Positions 1-6,281 of a stretch of DNA of 7,590 nucleotides are shown here, one piece after another. The position numbers and the translations under genes are program-made. A model generated the notes under the pieces. The model did not search any database, was not told where the DNA came from, and was given only the letters and a program-made list of their open reading frames with translations. The stretch's first letter is position 1. Each line of letters starts with the position of its first letter. Origin of the DNA: CAIYRG01 sp035318785 (GTDB taxonomy: Bacteria; Pseudomonadota; Alphaproteobacteria; Micropepsales; Micropepsaceae); assembly GCA_035318785.1 (NCBI GenBank), contig DATHDZ010000029.1, positions 1 to 7,590 of the forward strand, in the 5' to 3' direction.

Positions 1-196
1 CCATGCCGTCGCAGCGCACGATGAAAAGCCGGTGATTTTTCCCGAGCATCTGCGTTTCTACGACGGAAAGTCTTCGCCCAGCGCCGCCGGTGATCCCCGG
101 CAGACCGAAGCGTCTCAGCGCAATTCCGGCGACGCCGACAAGCGCCAGCACGATGGCGAGCGCGCCGAAATAGCGAAGAGCATCGGTCATATCCAT
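1..196 (-). CDS. fliO: Flagellar biosynthesis protein FliO, N-terminal part (cut by window edge)
   Basis: FliO is a small single-pass inner-membrane protein that helps assemble the FliP ring of the flagellar type III export gate. The visible 65 codons start MDMTDALRY. They run through one hydrophobic segment at about residues 9-27, a basic stop-transfer stretch, and then a cytoplasmic part with RRLSVVETQMLGKNHRLFIV at residues 41-60. This last part matches the FliO pattern in which a basic pair and a VVE-like strand precede a hydrophobic strand ending in RCDG. The frame is open to the window edge, so the C-terminus lies to the left. The ATG at 196 is chosen because AAAGG (207-211, read on the minus strand) lies about 10 bases upstream; an ATG at 190 is the alternative. 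The gene diverges from flgB. By family habit fliP would follow outside the window. The identification rests on short motifs and context. Confidence 0.82.
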   Translation of the reverse strand, partial: MDMTDALRYFGALAIVLALVGVAGIALRRFGLPGITGGAGRRLSVVETQMLGKNHRLFIVRCDGM

Positions 197-290
197 AAAA
201 GAGAGGCCTTTCGTCCGACGCTGATCGACGGATCGGCAAAATTCGCCGAGCCGCCATGCGTCAAGCGAGGGCCATCCTCGATGGACATGC

Positions 291-305
291 TTAATCGCGG
301 GTAAA
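291..305. promoter_or_regulatory. Degenerate CtrA-like box
   Basis: TTAA at 291-294 is followed by seven bases and then TAAA at 302-305, with a C next, as in the TTAAC form of the consensus. Seven of the eight core bases match and the spacing is exact. It lies 53 bases upstream of the perfect box, about five helical turns, and about 95 bases upstream of fliO. It could be a second CtrA site serving fliO or cooperating with the flgB site, or a chance match. Confidence 0.4.
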
Positions 306-343
306 CAGACTAGGCAAAAATTTCTCGGTGCTTCGTCCTGGAA

Positions 344-358
344 TTAAGCGCGGATTAA
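344..358. promoter_or_regulatory. Perfect CtrA-binding box upstream of flgB
   Basis: The sequence TTAAGCGCGGATTAA is an exact TTAA-N7-TTAA match, the full CtrA site known from Caulobacter and other alphaproteobacteria. It ends 55 bases before the flgB start. In CtrA-activated flagellar promoters the downstream half often overlaps the -35 region, and this position fits that arrangement. The presence of a CckA gene at the end of the same gene run makes a CtrA pathway in this organism near certain. Binding itself is inferred. Confidence 0.8.
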
Positions 359-384
359 GCAGACGCGCCGATGCTGGCTCGAAC
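355..384 (+). promoter_or_regulatory. Candidate flgB operon promoter
   Basis: If the right half of the CtrA box (TTAAGC, 355-360) serves as the -35, a -10-like GCTCGAAC lies at 377-384. That matches seven of eight positions of the Caulobacter housekeeping -10 pattern GCTANAWC. The spacing is slightly longer than the classical range, and CtrA-activated promoters often have poor -35 spacing. A transcript would start near 390, giving a leader of about 25 bases that includes the flgB ribosome binding site. This is inferred from pattern only. Confidence 0.4.
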
Positions 385-403
385 ATGTCTGCCTTGCGTC
401 AAT

Positions 404-407
404 GGAG
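404..407 (+). promoter_or_regulatory. flgB ribosome binding site, decides the start
   Basis: GGAG at 404-407 lies six bases before the ATG at 414. It overlaps the possible upstream in-frame ATG at 402, which has no good Shine-Dalgarno of its own. The start at 414 also gives the usual FlgB N-terminus, MDLNGIPLF. Confidence 0.75.
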
Positions 408-413
408 TCTTTC

Positions 414-824
414 ATGGACTTGAACGGCATACCGCTTTTCTCGCTGATTTCCGGGCGCATGTCGTGGCTCTCCGCCCGCCAGTCGGTGCTGGCGGAAAAC
501 GTGGCCAATGGCGATACGCCCAATTATGCCGCGCGCGACATCAAGCCGCTCGATTTCCAGACCATCCTCGCCGGCCACGGAATGGGCACTACCAAGCTCG
601 CCACCACCAACGCTCGCCACTTTGAAATTCGCACGAGCGGTAGGGCCCCCTACGAAGTGGAAGATGCGATAGGCGAAGGCGGCACGCCCACCGGCAATGT
701 GGTCTCGGTCGAGCAGGAGATGATCAAGCTCTCCGATACGCAGATCCAATATCAGACCGCGACCAATCTCTATTCGAAAGCCGTCAACATGTTCCGCACC
801 GCGCTGGGCGGACGTTCGGGCTGA
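414..824 (+). CDS. flgB: Flagellar proximal rod protein FlgB
   Basis: FlgB forms part of the proximal rod of the flagellar basal body. It is exported through the flagellar type III system and sits in the periplasm above the MS ring and export gate. The 136-residue protein has typical family length. Its N-terminal rod motif is clear: residues 24-42 read as SVLAENVANGDTPNYAARD, with the ANxxTPxY core that characterises rod, hook and distal-rod proteins. The C-terminal heptad-like helix (about 97-132, VEQEMIKLSDTQIQYQTATN and onward) is the conserved D0 partner helix. There is no cleavable signal peptide, as expected for type III export. flgB opens the run and is followed after nine bases by flgC. 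A start at 402 would add four residues but is disfavoured by the ribosome binding site. Expression is probably under CtrA control through the box at 344-358. Confidence 0.96.
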   Translation: MDLNGIPLFSLISGRMSWLSARQSVLAENVANGDTPNYAARDIKPLDFQTILAGHGMGTTKLATTNARHFEIRTSGRAPYEVEDAIGEGGTPTGNVVSVEQEMIKLSDTQIQYQTATNLYSKAVNMFRTALGGRSG

Positions 825-833
825 GGTTAGATC

Positions 834-1244
834 ATGGACTTCACGACATCGCTTTACATCGCCGGGGCCGGCTTGCGCGCCCAATCGGGGCGCATGCGCG
901 TCATCGCGGAAAATCTCGCCAACGCGGATTCGGTTTCGGCGACGGGCAATGGCGAGCCCTACCGCCGCCGCATCTCCACCATTACCTCGGAATTCGACCG
1001 CGAGCTCAATGCCACGGTCGTGAGGCTGGGCGATCCGGTAAACGACCAGGCGGATTTCCGCATGCAATATGATCCGGGCAATCCCTCCGCCGACAAGCAG
1101 GGCTATGTGCATCTGCCCAATGTGAACGCACTGGTGGAGATGATGGACATGCGCGAAGCGCAGCGCTCCTACGAAGCCAATCTGCAGGTGATGGACGGTG
1201 CGCGCAATATGCTGACGCGCACGATCGATCTCCTGCGCCGCTGA
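834..1244 (+). CDS. flgC: Flagellar proximal rod protein FlgC
   Basis: FlgC is the second proximal rod protein and stacks with FlgB, FlgF and FliE in the basal-body drive shaft. The 136 residues match the family length. The N-terminal helix carries VIAENLANADSVSATGNGEP (residues 23-42), the FlgC version of the ANxxT rod motif followed by the basic YRRR. The centre holds YDPGNPSADKQGYVHLPNVN (79-98), a strong FlgC signature in which the PDHPxADxxGYVxxPNV-type stretch is well kept. The C-terminus (about 99-136) is the amphipathic D0 helix ending in LTRTIDLLRR. The Shine-Dalgarno GAGG at 823-826 overlaps the flgB stop codon, with the ATG at 834, so the two genes are probably translationally coupled. 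No signal peptide is present. Confidence 0.97.
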   Translation: MDFTTSLYIAGAGLRAQSGRMRVIAENLANADSVSATGNGEPYRRRISTITSEFDRELNATVVRLGDPVNDQADFRMQYDPGNPSADKQGYVHLPNVNALVEMMDMREAQRSYEANLQVMDGARNMLTRTIDLLRR

Positions 1245-1255
1245 GGAGCTAGGCC

Positions 1256-1576
1256 ATGGCCGTGAGTCTTGTCGCAGCGAATGCCGCTTACCAGTCTGCC
1301 GCACGCGTGGGCGGCGTTTCGGAGGCCGCAGCCGCGCTCGGGCCGGTGCAGACATCGGACGGAAGTTTTTCCGATGCGCTCGCCTCGGCCGTGAAGGATG
1401 CAACCACCAGTTTACGTGCGGGCGAAGCAGCGTCGGCGCAAGGCGCGGCCGGCAAGGGCGATCTGGTGCAAGTGGTGAATGCGGTGACGGCGGCCGAGCT
1501 GACCTTGCAAACCGTCGTCGCGATCCGCGATCGCGTGATCAACGCCTATCAAGACATCATGAAGATGCCAATCTGA
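1256..1576 (+). CDS. fliE: Flagellar hook-basal body complex protein FliE
   Basis: FliE is the small junction protein between the MS ring/export gate and the proximal rod, and it is needed before other rod subunits can be exported. The protein has 106 residues, the usual size. The N-terminal half is alanine- and serine-rich and variable, as is normal. The C-terminal third is diagnostic: VVNAVTAAELTLQTVVAIRD at 73-92, followed by RVINAYQDIMKMPI ending at 106. The terminal MPI/MPV and preceding INAYQDI are hallmarks of the family. The ribosome binding site GAGGAG (1243-1248) overlaps the flgC stop and is seven bases before the ATG. The stop codon overlaps a following ATG (TGATG) that opens a short bridging frame to fliQ. 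Confidence 0.96.
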   Translation: MAVSLVAANAAYQSAARVGGVSEAAAALGPVQTSDGSFSDALASAVKDATTSLRAGEAASAQGAAGKGDLVQVVNAVTAAELTLQTVVAIRDRVINAYQDIMKMPI

Positions 1577-1629
1577 TGAACTCTCTCGCCGGCATCGTGG
1601 CCCCGACCGTCACAAGGAATAATGCATGA
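1576..1629 (+). CDS. Possible 17-residue bridging ORF between fliE and fliQ
   Basis: This frame begins with an ATG overlapping the fliE stop (TGATG, 1574-1578) and ends with a TGA overlapping the fliQ start (ATGA, 1626-1629). It would encode MNSLAGIVAPTVTRNNA. It fills the only sizeable gap inside the operon exactly. I recognise no family and it has only a weak GAAG upstream. If translated, its likely role is to carry ribosomes from fliE to fliQ rather than to make a functional peptide. The fliQ Shine-Dalgarno AAGGA (1614-1618) lies inside it. Chance is a real alternative, since such a short open frame is not rare. Confidence 0.25.
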   Translation: MNSLAGIVAPTVTRNNA

Positions 1630-1889
1630 CCGGAGCCGAAACCTTGGATTTCGCGCGTGAGTCGATCTACTTGCTGCTCGAGCTCTCGGCACCCGCGATG
1701 CTCACCGCGCTCGTGGTCGGCGTGGCGATCGGGTTGCTGCAGGCCCTCACCCAGATCCAGGAAATGACGCTGGTCTTCGTGCCGAAAATTCTTGCGATCT
1801 TCCTGGTTCTCCTGATTGCGTTGCCCTTCGCCGGCGAGGCGATGGCGACCTATATGGAGAATGTCGCCGCGCGCATCGCTCAGCCATGA
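1626..1889 (+). CDS. fliQ: Flagellar export gate protein FliQ
   Basis: FliQ is a small two-helix membrane protein. Several copies wrap the FliP-FliR core of the export gate through which rod, hook and filament subunits pass. The 87-residue product has two hydrophobic segments, at about 16-38 and 52-72. They flank the highly conserved linker LQALTQIQEMTLVFVPKI (38-55), which is the clearest signature of the FliQ/SctS family. The start at 1626 is supported by AAGGA (1614-1618) seven bases upstream and by the typical FliQ beginning MTGAETLDFARES. It lies between fliE and fliR, as in many alphaproteobacteria, and fliR starts 10 bases after its stop. A type III injectisome SctS is excluded by the purely flagellar surroundings. 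Confidence 0.96.
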   Translation: MTGAETLDFARESIYLLLELSAPAMLTALVVGVAIGLLQALTQIQEMTLVFVPKILAIFLVLLIALPFAGEAMATYMENVAARIAQP

Positions 1890-1899
1890 CGATGATGCC

Positions 1900-2664
1900 A
1901 TGACGGTGATCCTGCCCCAATTGCAGGGCGTGGTGCTGGTCTACCTCCTCACATTCGCACGAGCCGGCGCGATGATCATGCTGATGCCGGTAATCGGCGA
2001 TGCGGGCGTGCCCGCGCGTGTTCGGCTGGCCTTTGCACTCGCGGTCTCCGCGGCGCTGGTCTCGTTCACGACGCAGTTCTACCCCACGCAAACGCCGCCA
2101 CCGATCGAACTTGCGACGCTCGTCGCGCGCGAGGTCACCTCCGGCGTCGTCGTCGGCACCATGGCACGGCTGATCATGAGCGCGCTTGAAACCGCGGGGT
2201 TTCTCATCGCGACGCAAACCGGTCTTGCCTTTGCCCAGACCTTCGACCCCAGCCAGGGGACGCAAGGCGCCATGGTTTCGACCTTCCTATCCCTGATCGG
2301 CGCGCTTTTGGTGTTCGAAACCGGCCTCCATCACCTCGCGATCGGCGCCATAGCGGGCAGCTACACGCTGATCCCGCCGAATCAGGTCTTTCCGACCGCC
2401 GATGTCGCGGAATTGACGCTGAGCCTGGTTGCCGGCGCCTTTGCGCTGGGGCTGCAGCTCGCCGCGCCCTTTCTCGTCTTCGGCCTCCTGATTTACGTGA
2501 TCCTTGGCGTGCTCTCACGCCTGATGCCGCAACTGCAGATCTTCTTTCTCGCCATGCCGATAAACATCCTGGCCGGTTTCGTCCTTCTCATGCTGTTCCT
2601 CGGCGTCATGATGAGCGCTTTCCTCGATTTCTTCGCCGCCCAAATGCGCCTCTTCGGAGGGTAG
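1900..2664 (+). CDS. fliR: Flagellar export gate protein FliR
   Basis: FliR is a multi-pass inner-membrane protein that joins the FliP ring as one subunit of the helical export gate. The 254-residue product has the family length and several long hydrophobic stretches. Family features include VYLLTFARAGAMIMLMPVIG near residue 14, GVPARVRLAFALAVSAAL at about 36-53, and the charged-polar segment GLAFAQTFDPSQGTQGAMVS at about 108-127. The C-terminal part contains LSRLMPQLQIFFLAMPINIL at about 205-224, a strong FliR match. The open frame extends left to 1816, but that part overlaps fliQ and is not FliR-like. MTVILPQLQG from the ATG at 1900 is the expected N-terminus. I see no good Shine-Dalgarno, so translation is probably coupled to fliQ, whose stop is 10 bases upstream. 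Confidence 0.96.
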   Translation: MTVILPQLQGVVLVYLLTFARAGAMIMLMPVIGDAGVPARVRLAFALAVSAALVSFTTQFYPTQTPPPIELATLVAREVTSGVVVGTMARLIMSALETAGFLIATQTGLAFAQTFDPSQGTQGAMVSTFLSLIGALLVFETGLHHLAIGAIAGSYTLIPPNQVFPTADVAELTLSLVAGAFALGLQLAAPFLVFGLLIYVILGVLSRLMPQLQIFFLAMPINILAGFVLLMLFLGVMMSAFLDFFAAQMRLFGG

Positions 2665-2670
2665 TCGCCG

Positions 2671-3753
2671 ATGGCCGAAGAACGCGACGACTCGCAGCGC
2701 ACCGAAGAGCCGACACAAAGGCGCCTGGACGAGGCGCTCAAGAAGGGCGACGTCGTCAAGAGCCAGGAGCTTGCCACCTTCGTCATGACGGCGGGGGGAG
2801 CGCTGGCGCTGGCGTTGTTCGCCCAGAGCGCCGCGCGGGAATTCACCGTCCGCTTCACGGTTTTCCTCGATAGCCCCGCGCAGATGTCGCTGGACGAGGG
2901 TGCCGCGAAATTTCTTCTCTACAAATCCGTCTTCGGGTTTTTTGCCATCCTCTGGCCTGCTGCGGGACTAATGATTCTTGCCGCTCTCGGCGGACATCTG
3001 CTGCAGCACCGGCTATTCTTCTCCACCTCGAAACTGAAGCCAGACCTTTCGAAACTGTCGCCCATCGCCGGCTTCAAACGGCTTTTCGGCCTCGATGGCT
3101 TCGTCAATCTCATCAAGGGCGTGGCGAAGATCCTCTTGGTCGGCACGGCGGGTATCCTGGCGGTATGGCCCGAACGGGCTCGCCTTGGCACTGCCATGGA
3201 TATGAGCGTCAGCGGAGTAGCCTCGATGGCGCTTGCTCTGATCGGCAAGGTGCTGATCGCTGCCCTCATCGTGATGGCAGGGATCGCGGCGCTCGACTAT
3301 TTCTATCAGCGCCAGCGTTTTCTGGCTCGCCACCGCATGACCCGTCAGGAATTGAAGGACGAGGTCAAACAGAGCGAAGGCGATCCCCAGATCAAGTCGC
3401 GCATCCGCCAGATCCGCTTCGAGCGCGCAAAAAAGCGCATGATCGCCGCCATCCCCGACGCGCATGTGGTTATTGTCAATCCGACGCACTATGCCGTCGC
3501 ATTGAAGTACGAATCAGGCAAAATGCGTGCGCCGGTCTGTGTCGCCAAGGGCGTCGACCATTTGGCGCTCACGATTCGTAAGGTGGCCGAAGAGCATGAT
3601 GTTCCCGTGGTCGAAAATCCGCCTTTGGCTCGCGCCCTCTACGCGGCCGTGGAGCTCGACGACGAAATTCCGCCGGACCATTACAAAGCGGTGGCCCAGA
3701 TCATCGGCTATGTCATGCGGCTGGCCAACAAGAACAGCTTCTGGCGCAACTGA
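2671..3753 (+). CDS. flhB: Flagellar export specificity switch protein FlhB
   Basis: FlhB is a membrane component of the flagellar type III apparatus. Its cytoplasmic domain cuts itself and then switches export from rod/hook to filament substrates. The 360 residues fit the family. The acidic-basic N-terminus MAEERDDSQRTEEPTQRRLD and the KKGDVVKSQE segment (24-33) are canonical. Four hydrophobic segments lie at about 38-52, 87-107, 150-166 and 184-208. The linker helix contains EVKQSEGDPQIKSRIRQIRF (231-250). The self-cleavage motif NPTH is intact at 270-273, so cleavage between Asn270 and Pro271 is predicted. The start follows GGAGGG (2656-2661), nine bases upstream and overlapping the fliR stop region. 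cckA begins 15 bases after the stop with no terminator between. A SctU injectisome protein is the formal alternative, ruled out by context. Confidence 0.97.
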   Translation: MAEERDDSQRTEEPTQRRLDEALKKGDVVKSQELATFVMTAGGALALALFAQSAAREFTVRFTVFLDSPAQMSLDEGAAKFLLYKSVFGFFAILWPAAGLMILAALGGHLLQHRLFFSTSKLKPDLSKLSPIAGFKRLFGLDGFVNLIKGVAKILLVGTAGILAVWPERARLGTAMDMSVSGVASMALALIGKVLIAALIVMAGIAALDYFYQRQRFLARHRMTRQELKDEVKQSEGDPQIKSRIRQIRFERAKKRMIAAIPDAHVVIVNPTHYAVALKYESGKMRAPVCVAKGVDHLALTIRKVAEEHDVPVVENPPLARALYAAVELDDEIPPDHYKAVAQIIGYVMRLANKNSFWRN

Positions 3754-3768
3754 TTTTGGGGTGCGCGA

Positions 3769-5931
3769 GTGAGCGCGCTCGCCCAGATTCTCGGACAGGC
3801 CTTTTCGCCGCGGGAGGCGGGAGGGCCCGCGCGCCTGGCGGCCCTGCTTTGCTTTATGCTCGCGCTGATCGGCGCCGGTGTGGTTCTGCTTCAACCGCAA
3901 GCGGCACATTGGGCCGGGGTTGCTCTGCTTGGCGCGATTGGGGCTGCGGCCCTGGTTCTGCTCGTCGGCGTCTGGCCGCGACTGCCGGAGGGAATGGAAG
4001 AAGCGCGCCGCATTGCCGAAGCTGCCGCTTACTCCAATGTCGCTTGGGCCGTGACCGCGAAAGACGGGTCGGTCGTCGATTGCAACATCGCTTATCGCTT
4101 TCTTGCCGGGGCGGGCGAAGGCGAGCCTCCGGCGCCGCCGCAACTGGCTTTTCCGGGCGAGGGGCCGGCAGCTGCGCTGTATCGGTTGGCACGCGCCGCG
4201 ATCGAGGGGCGCGCCCGCGAAGAGAATTTCGAGACCGAATCGGGACAGAAATTCACCGCCGCTGTGCGTACGCTTAAGCGCGGCGAGTCCGCGTGGTGGT
4301 TCAGCCCTCGACTTCCGGAGGCCGCCCCCGTCAAAGGCACGACCGAAAAGCGCAATCCCTCCGCCCTCATCCGCTTTTCGGATTTCTTCCGCAACGCGCC
4401 GATGGGCGTCGCCGTCACGGCCGCCGACGGCGACATCGTGGAAGCCAATGGAGTCTTCGCGGAATTCTTCGCGCTCGGCGCCTATGGGGCGAATGCACGG
4501 CTGGACTCCCTGGTGGCGGAGAACGAGCGCGTCGCCACCCTGGACCTGATCGAACAAGCCGCGCGCGGCGAGGTCAGCCACGAGCCGGTGGAAATCCATT
4601 GCTCCGCCCCGGCTGCCGCGAACCGCACCGCGCAGCTCTTTGCCAGTCCCTTCATGCCCGGGCCCGAAGGCGAATTGCGCGCGATCCTTTACGTGGTCGA
4701 CACCTCCGAACAGAAGGCTTTGGAATCCCAATTCAACCAGGCACAGAAGATGCAGGCGATCGGGCAATTGGCCGGCGGCGTCGCCCATGATTTCAACAAT
4801 CTCCTGCAAGCGATCATGGGCAATTGCGATCTGCTTCTGATGCGTCATCCCGCTGGCGATCCTTCTTTCGCCGAGATCAACGAGGTGCGTCAGAATTCGG
4901 TGCGCGCCGCAGGGTTGGTGCGCCAGCTTCTCGCCTTCTCGCGCCAGCAGACCCTGCAGCCGAAGGTGCTGGCACTATCGGAGATGCTGACGGAACTTGC
5001 GCTTTTGCTGCGCCGGCTCGTCGGCGAACGCATCACGCTCAAGGTCGAGCATGCACCGAACCTCTGGTTCGTGCGCGCCGACGAGGGCCAGATCTCAAAC
5101 ACCATCATGAATCTCGTGGTCAATTCGCGCGATGCCATGCCGCCCGAAGGCGGCACGGTGGCGATCCGCACCTCGAACCTGACCCTCAGCATGCCGCGGC
5201 CCATCGGTCATGGCCAGATGCCGGTCGGGGACTATGTGCTGATCGAAGTGGCCGACACGGGTATGGGAATTCCCAAGGAGAACCAGGTCAAGATCTTCGA
5301 GCCCTTCTTCACCACCAAGCCGGTGGGCCAAGGCACGGGTCTTGGTCTTTCCACGGTCTATGGCGTGGTGAAGCAGTCGGACGGCTTCATCACGGTCGAC
5401 AGCCAGCCGGGAAAGGGCGCCATTTTCTCCATTTTCCTGCCGCGCCATGTGGCCACCGAAATCGCTGCCGAACCCGCCGACGATGCCGACCGCGGCAACG
5501 CGCTACGCGACGTCACGGGCCAAGACACCATCCTTTTGGTGGAGGACGAGGACGCCGTGCGCAGCTTTGCCGCGCGCGCTTTGCGGATGCGAGGCTACAC
5601 GGTGCTGGAAGCTTCGGGCGGTGAGGCGGGTCTGGAGATCGTCCGGCACCATCCCGAGGCGATTGATCTTCTCGTCACCGACGTGGTGATGCCCAATATG
5701 GACGGGCCGACTTTGGTGCGGGCGGCAAGGCGGCTGCGTCCGGAAATGCGCATCATCTATATGTCCGGCTATGCCGAGGACGCCTTCCGGCGCAACGAGG
5801 AGAAGGCCGAGGAACTGCACTTCCTGCCCAAGCCCTTCGGCTTGAAACAGCTCGTCGCCAAGGTGAAGGATGTGCTGCAGGGCGCCCCTCCTGCCGCTCT
5901 CACCGAATCTCTGCATGAGACCGGGACGTAA
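3769..5931 (+). CDS. cckA: Cell-cycle hybrid histidine kinase/phosphatase CckA
   Basis: CckA autophosphorylates and passes phosphate through its receiver to ChpT and on to CtrA and CpdR; as a phosphatase it reverses the flow. The 720 residues hold two membrane segments (about 22-42 and 48-70) with a very short loop, a weak PAS-like region (about 77-170) and a clearer PAS domain (about 200-315). The dimerisation/phosphoacceptor domain follows, with His340 in GGVAHDFNNLLQAIMG. The stretch RQLLAFSRQQTLQPK (385-399) is a CckA hallmark. The ATPase domain has N-box Asn448/Asn452, G1 DTGMG (496-500), FFTTKP (513-518) and G2 GTGLGL (522-527). The receiver (about 586-704) has acidic Glu592/Asp593, phosphoacceptor Asp638, Ser666 and Lys688. 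All catalytic residues are present. The GTG start at 3769 is chosen from GGGG at 3758-3761; an upstream GTG at 3761 reads into a stop. It is likely co-transcribed with flhB. Confidence 0.95.
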   Translation: MSALAQILGQAFSPREAGGPARLAALLCFMLALIGAGVVLLQPQAAHWAGVALLGAIGAAALVLLVGVWPRLPEGMEEARRIAEAAAYSNVAWAVTAKDGSVVDCNIAYRFLAGAGEGEPPAPPQLAFPGEGPAAALYRLARAAIEGRAREENFETESGQKFTAAVRTLKRGESAWWFSPRLPEAAPVKGTTEKRNPSALIRFSDFFRNAPMGVAVTAADGDIVEANGVFAEFFALGAYGANARLDSLVAENERVATLDLIEQAARGEVSHEPVEIHCSAPAAANRTAQLFASPFMPGPEGELRAILYVVDTSEQKALESQFNQAQKMQAIGQLAGGVAHDFNNLLQAIMGNCDLLLMRHPAGDPSFAEINEVRQNSVRAAGLVRQLLAFSRQQTLQPKVLALSEMLTELALLLRRLVGERITLKVEHAPNLWFVRADEGQISNTIMNLVVNSRDAMPPEGGTVAIRTSNLTLSMPRPIGHGQMPVGDYVLIEVADTGMGIPKENQVKIFEPFFTTKPVGQGTGLGLSTVYGVVKQSDGFITVDSQPGKGAIFSIFLPRHVATEIAAEPADDADRGNALRDVTGQDTILLVEDEDAVRSFAARALRMRGYTVLEASGGEAGLEIVRHHPEAIDLLVTDVVMPNMDGPTLVRAARRLRPEMRIIYMSGYAEDAFRRNEEKAEELHFLPKPFGLKQLVAKVKDVLQGAPPAALTESLHETGT

Positions 5932-5946
5932 AGGGGCGCATCAAAA

Positions 5947-5963
5947 GCTCGCAGAAAACGAGC
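5947..5963 (-). terminator. Weak hairpin after the small minus-strand gene
   Basis: On the minus strand GCTCG and CGAGC form a five-base-pair stem with a seven-base loop, directly followed by TTTT (5946-5943), four bases after the stop codon of the small gene. The position fits an intrinsic terminator, but the stem is short and the T run has only four bases. On the plus strand the same hairpin lies 15 bases after cckA without a T run, so a separate strong cckA terminator is not seen. Confidence 0.35.
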
Positions 5964-5967
5964 AGGC

Positions 5968-6171
5968 TTAGTGGGAGTGCTTGGAATCCCCCTGGCCGGT
6001 CCCCTCTGTCGCCAAGCTGAAGCTCTCCTCGGCGAAATCTTGAGGAACCATGCGAAGCCAGGACTCCGCAAGGCGCAGCCATGAAGCCCTTATGTCTTGG
6101 CTCGAGGTGGTGTGCGACATCCTCTCGCACACCATCGCGTTGCGGCGGTACTCTTCATACTTGTCAGACAC
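5968..6171 (-). CDS. Small YEEYRRNA-type protein, unknown function
   Basis: The 67-residue product begins VSDKYEEYRRNAMVCERMSH, continues ASWLRLAESWLRMVPQ (29-44) and ends GTGQGDSKHSH. This pattern matches, from memory, a family of short uncharacterised alphaproteobacterial proteins common in Bradyrhizobium and relatives: an aromatic-acidic YxEYRRNAxxCxxMA helix, a WLRLAxSWL helix, and a C-terminal GTGQxDSxxSH tail. Both ends are conserved, so it looks complete rather than broken. Two short amphipathic helices are likely; there is no signal peptide or membrane segment. The GTG at 6171 is chosen because SDKYEEY is the usual family start and GGGG lies four bases upstream. The frame extends further upstream to 6414 (148 residues), but that part overlaps the recA control region and resembles no family. 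It faces cckA and diverges from recA. Function is unknown. Confidence 0.62.
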   Translation of the reverse strand: MSDKYEEYRRNAMVCERMSHTTSSQDIRASWLRLAESWLRMVPQDFAEESFSLATEGTGQGDSKHSH

Positions 6172-6281
6172 CACACCCCAGCCCAAATCTATGCATCGCG
6201 CGAATCCATTTGAGTGAATACGTGGAGAGCGTGAAAACGATCCCAAGAACAACGAGATTTTCCAGAGCTCTACGTTCCCCT

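Larger units (their letters stand above)
197..413. promoter_or_regulatory. Divergent fliO/flgB control region
   Basis: This is the 217-base non-coding gap between the two divergent flagellar units. I see no credible gene in it. It holds a perfect CtrA-type box near flgB and a degenerate one further left, which are listed separately. A minus-strand TTGACGC hexamer-like element (264 down to 258), about 60 bases before fliO, resembles the -35 of the housekeeping sigma factor in Caulobacter. The sequence about 15 bases downstream (AATTTT, 243 down to 238) is only a weak -10, so the fliO promoter is tentative. No sigma-54 -24/-12 pair with correct GG/GC spacing was found. CtrA control of early flagellar genes is known in Caulobacter; its use here is inferred from the boxes. 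Confidence 0.7.

Noticed and set aside
32..304. Plus-strand open frame of 90 codons at the left end
   Set aside because: It is opposite fliO and then runs into the divergent control region; the composition is that of a shadow frame.
371..405. Sigma-54 promoter before flgB (TGGCTC and a downstream TTGC)
   Set aside because: The distance between the GG and GC elements is wrong, so no valid -24/-12 pair exists.
399..1403. Long minus-strand open frame of 334 codons opposite flgB-flgC-fliE
   Set aside because: It is antisense to three well-identified flagellar genes; the arginine/histidine-rich product is typical of a GC-rich shadow frame.
1816..1899. N-terminal extension of fliR by 28 codons
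   Set aside because: It overlaps fliQ out of frame, is arginine/proline-rich and unlike FliR; the ATG at 1900 gives the normal N-terminus.
3514..4848. Minus-strand open frame of 444 codons opposite flhB and cckA
   Set aside because: It spans the junction of two certain plus-strand genes, has no recognisable motif and shows shadow-frame composition.
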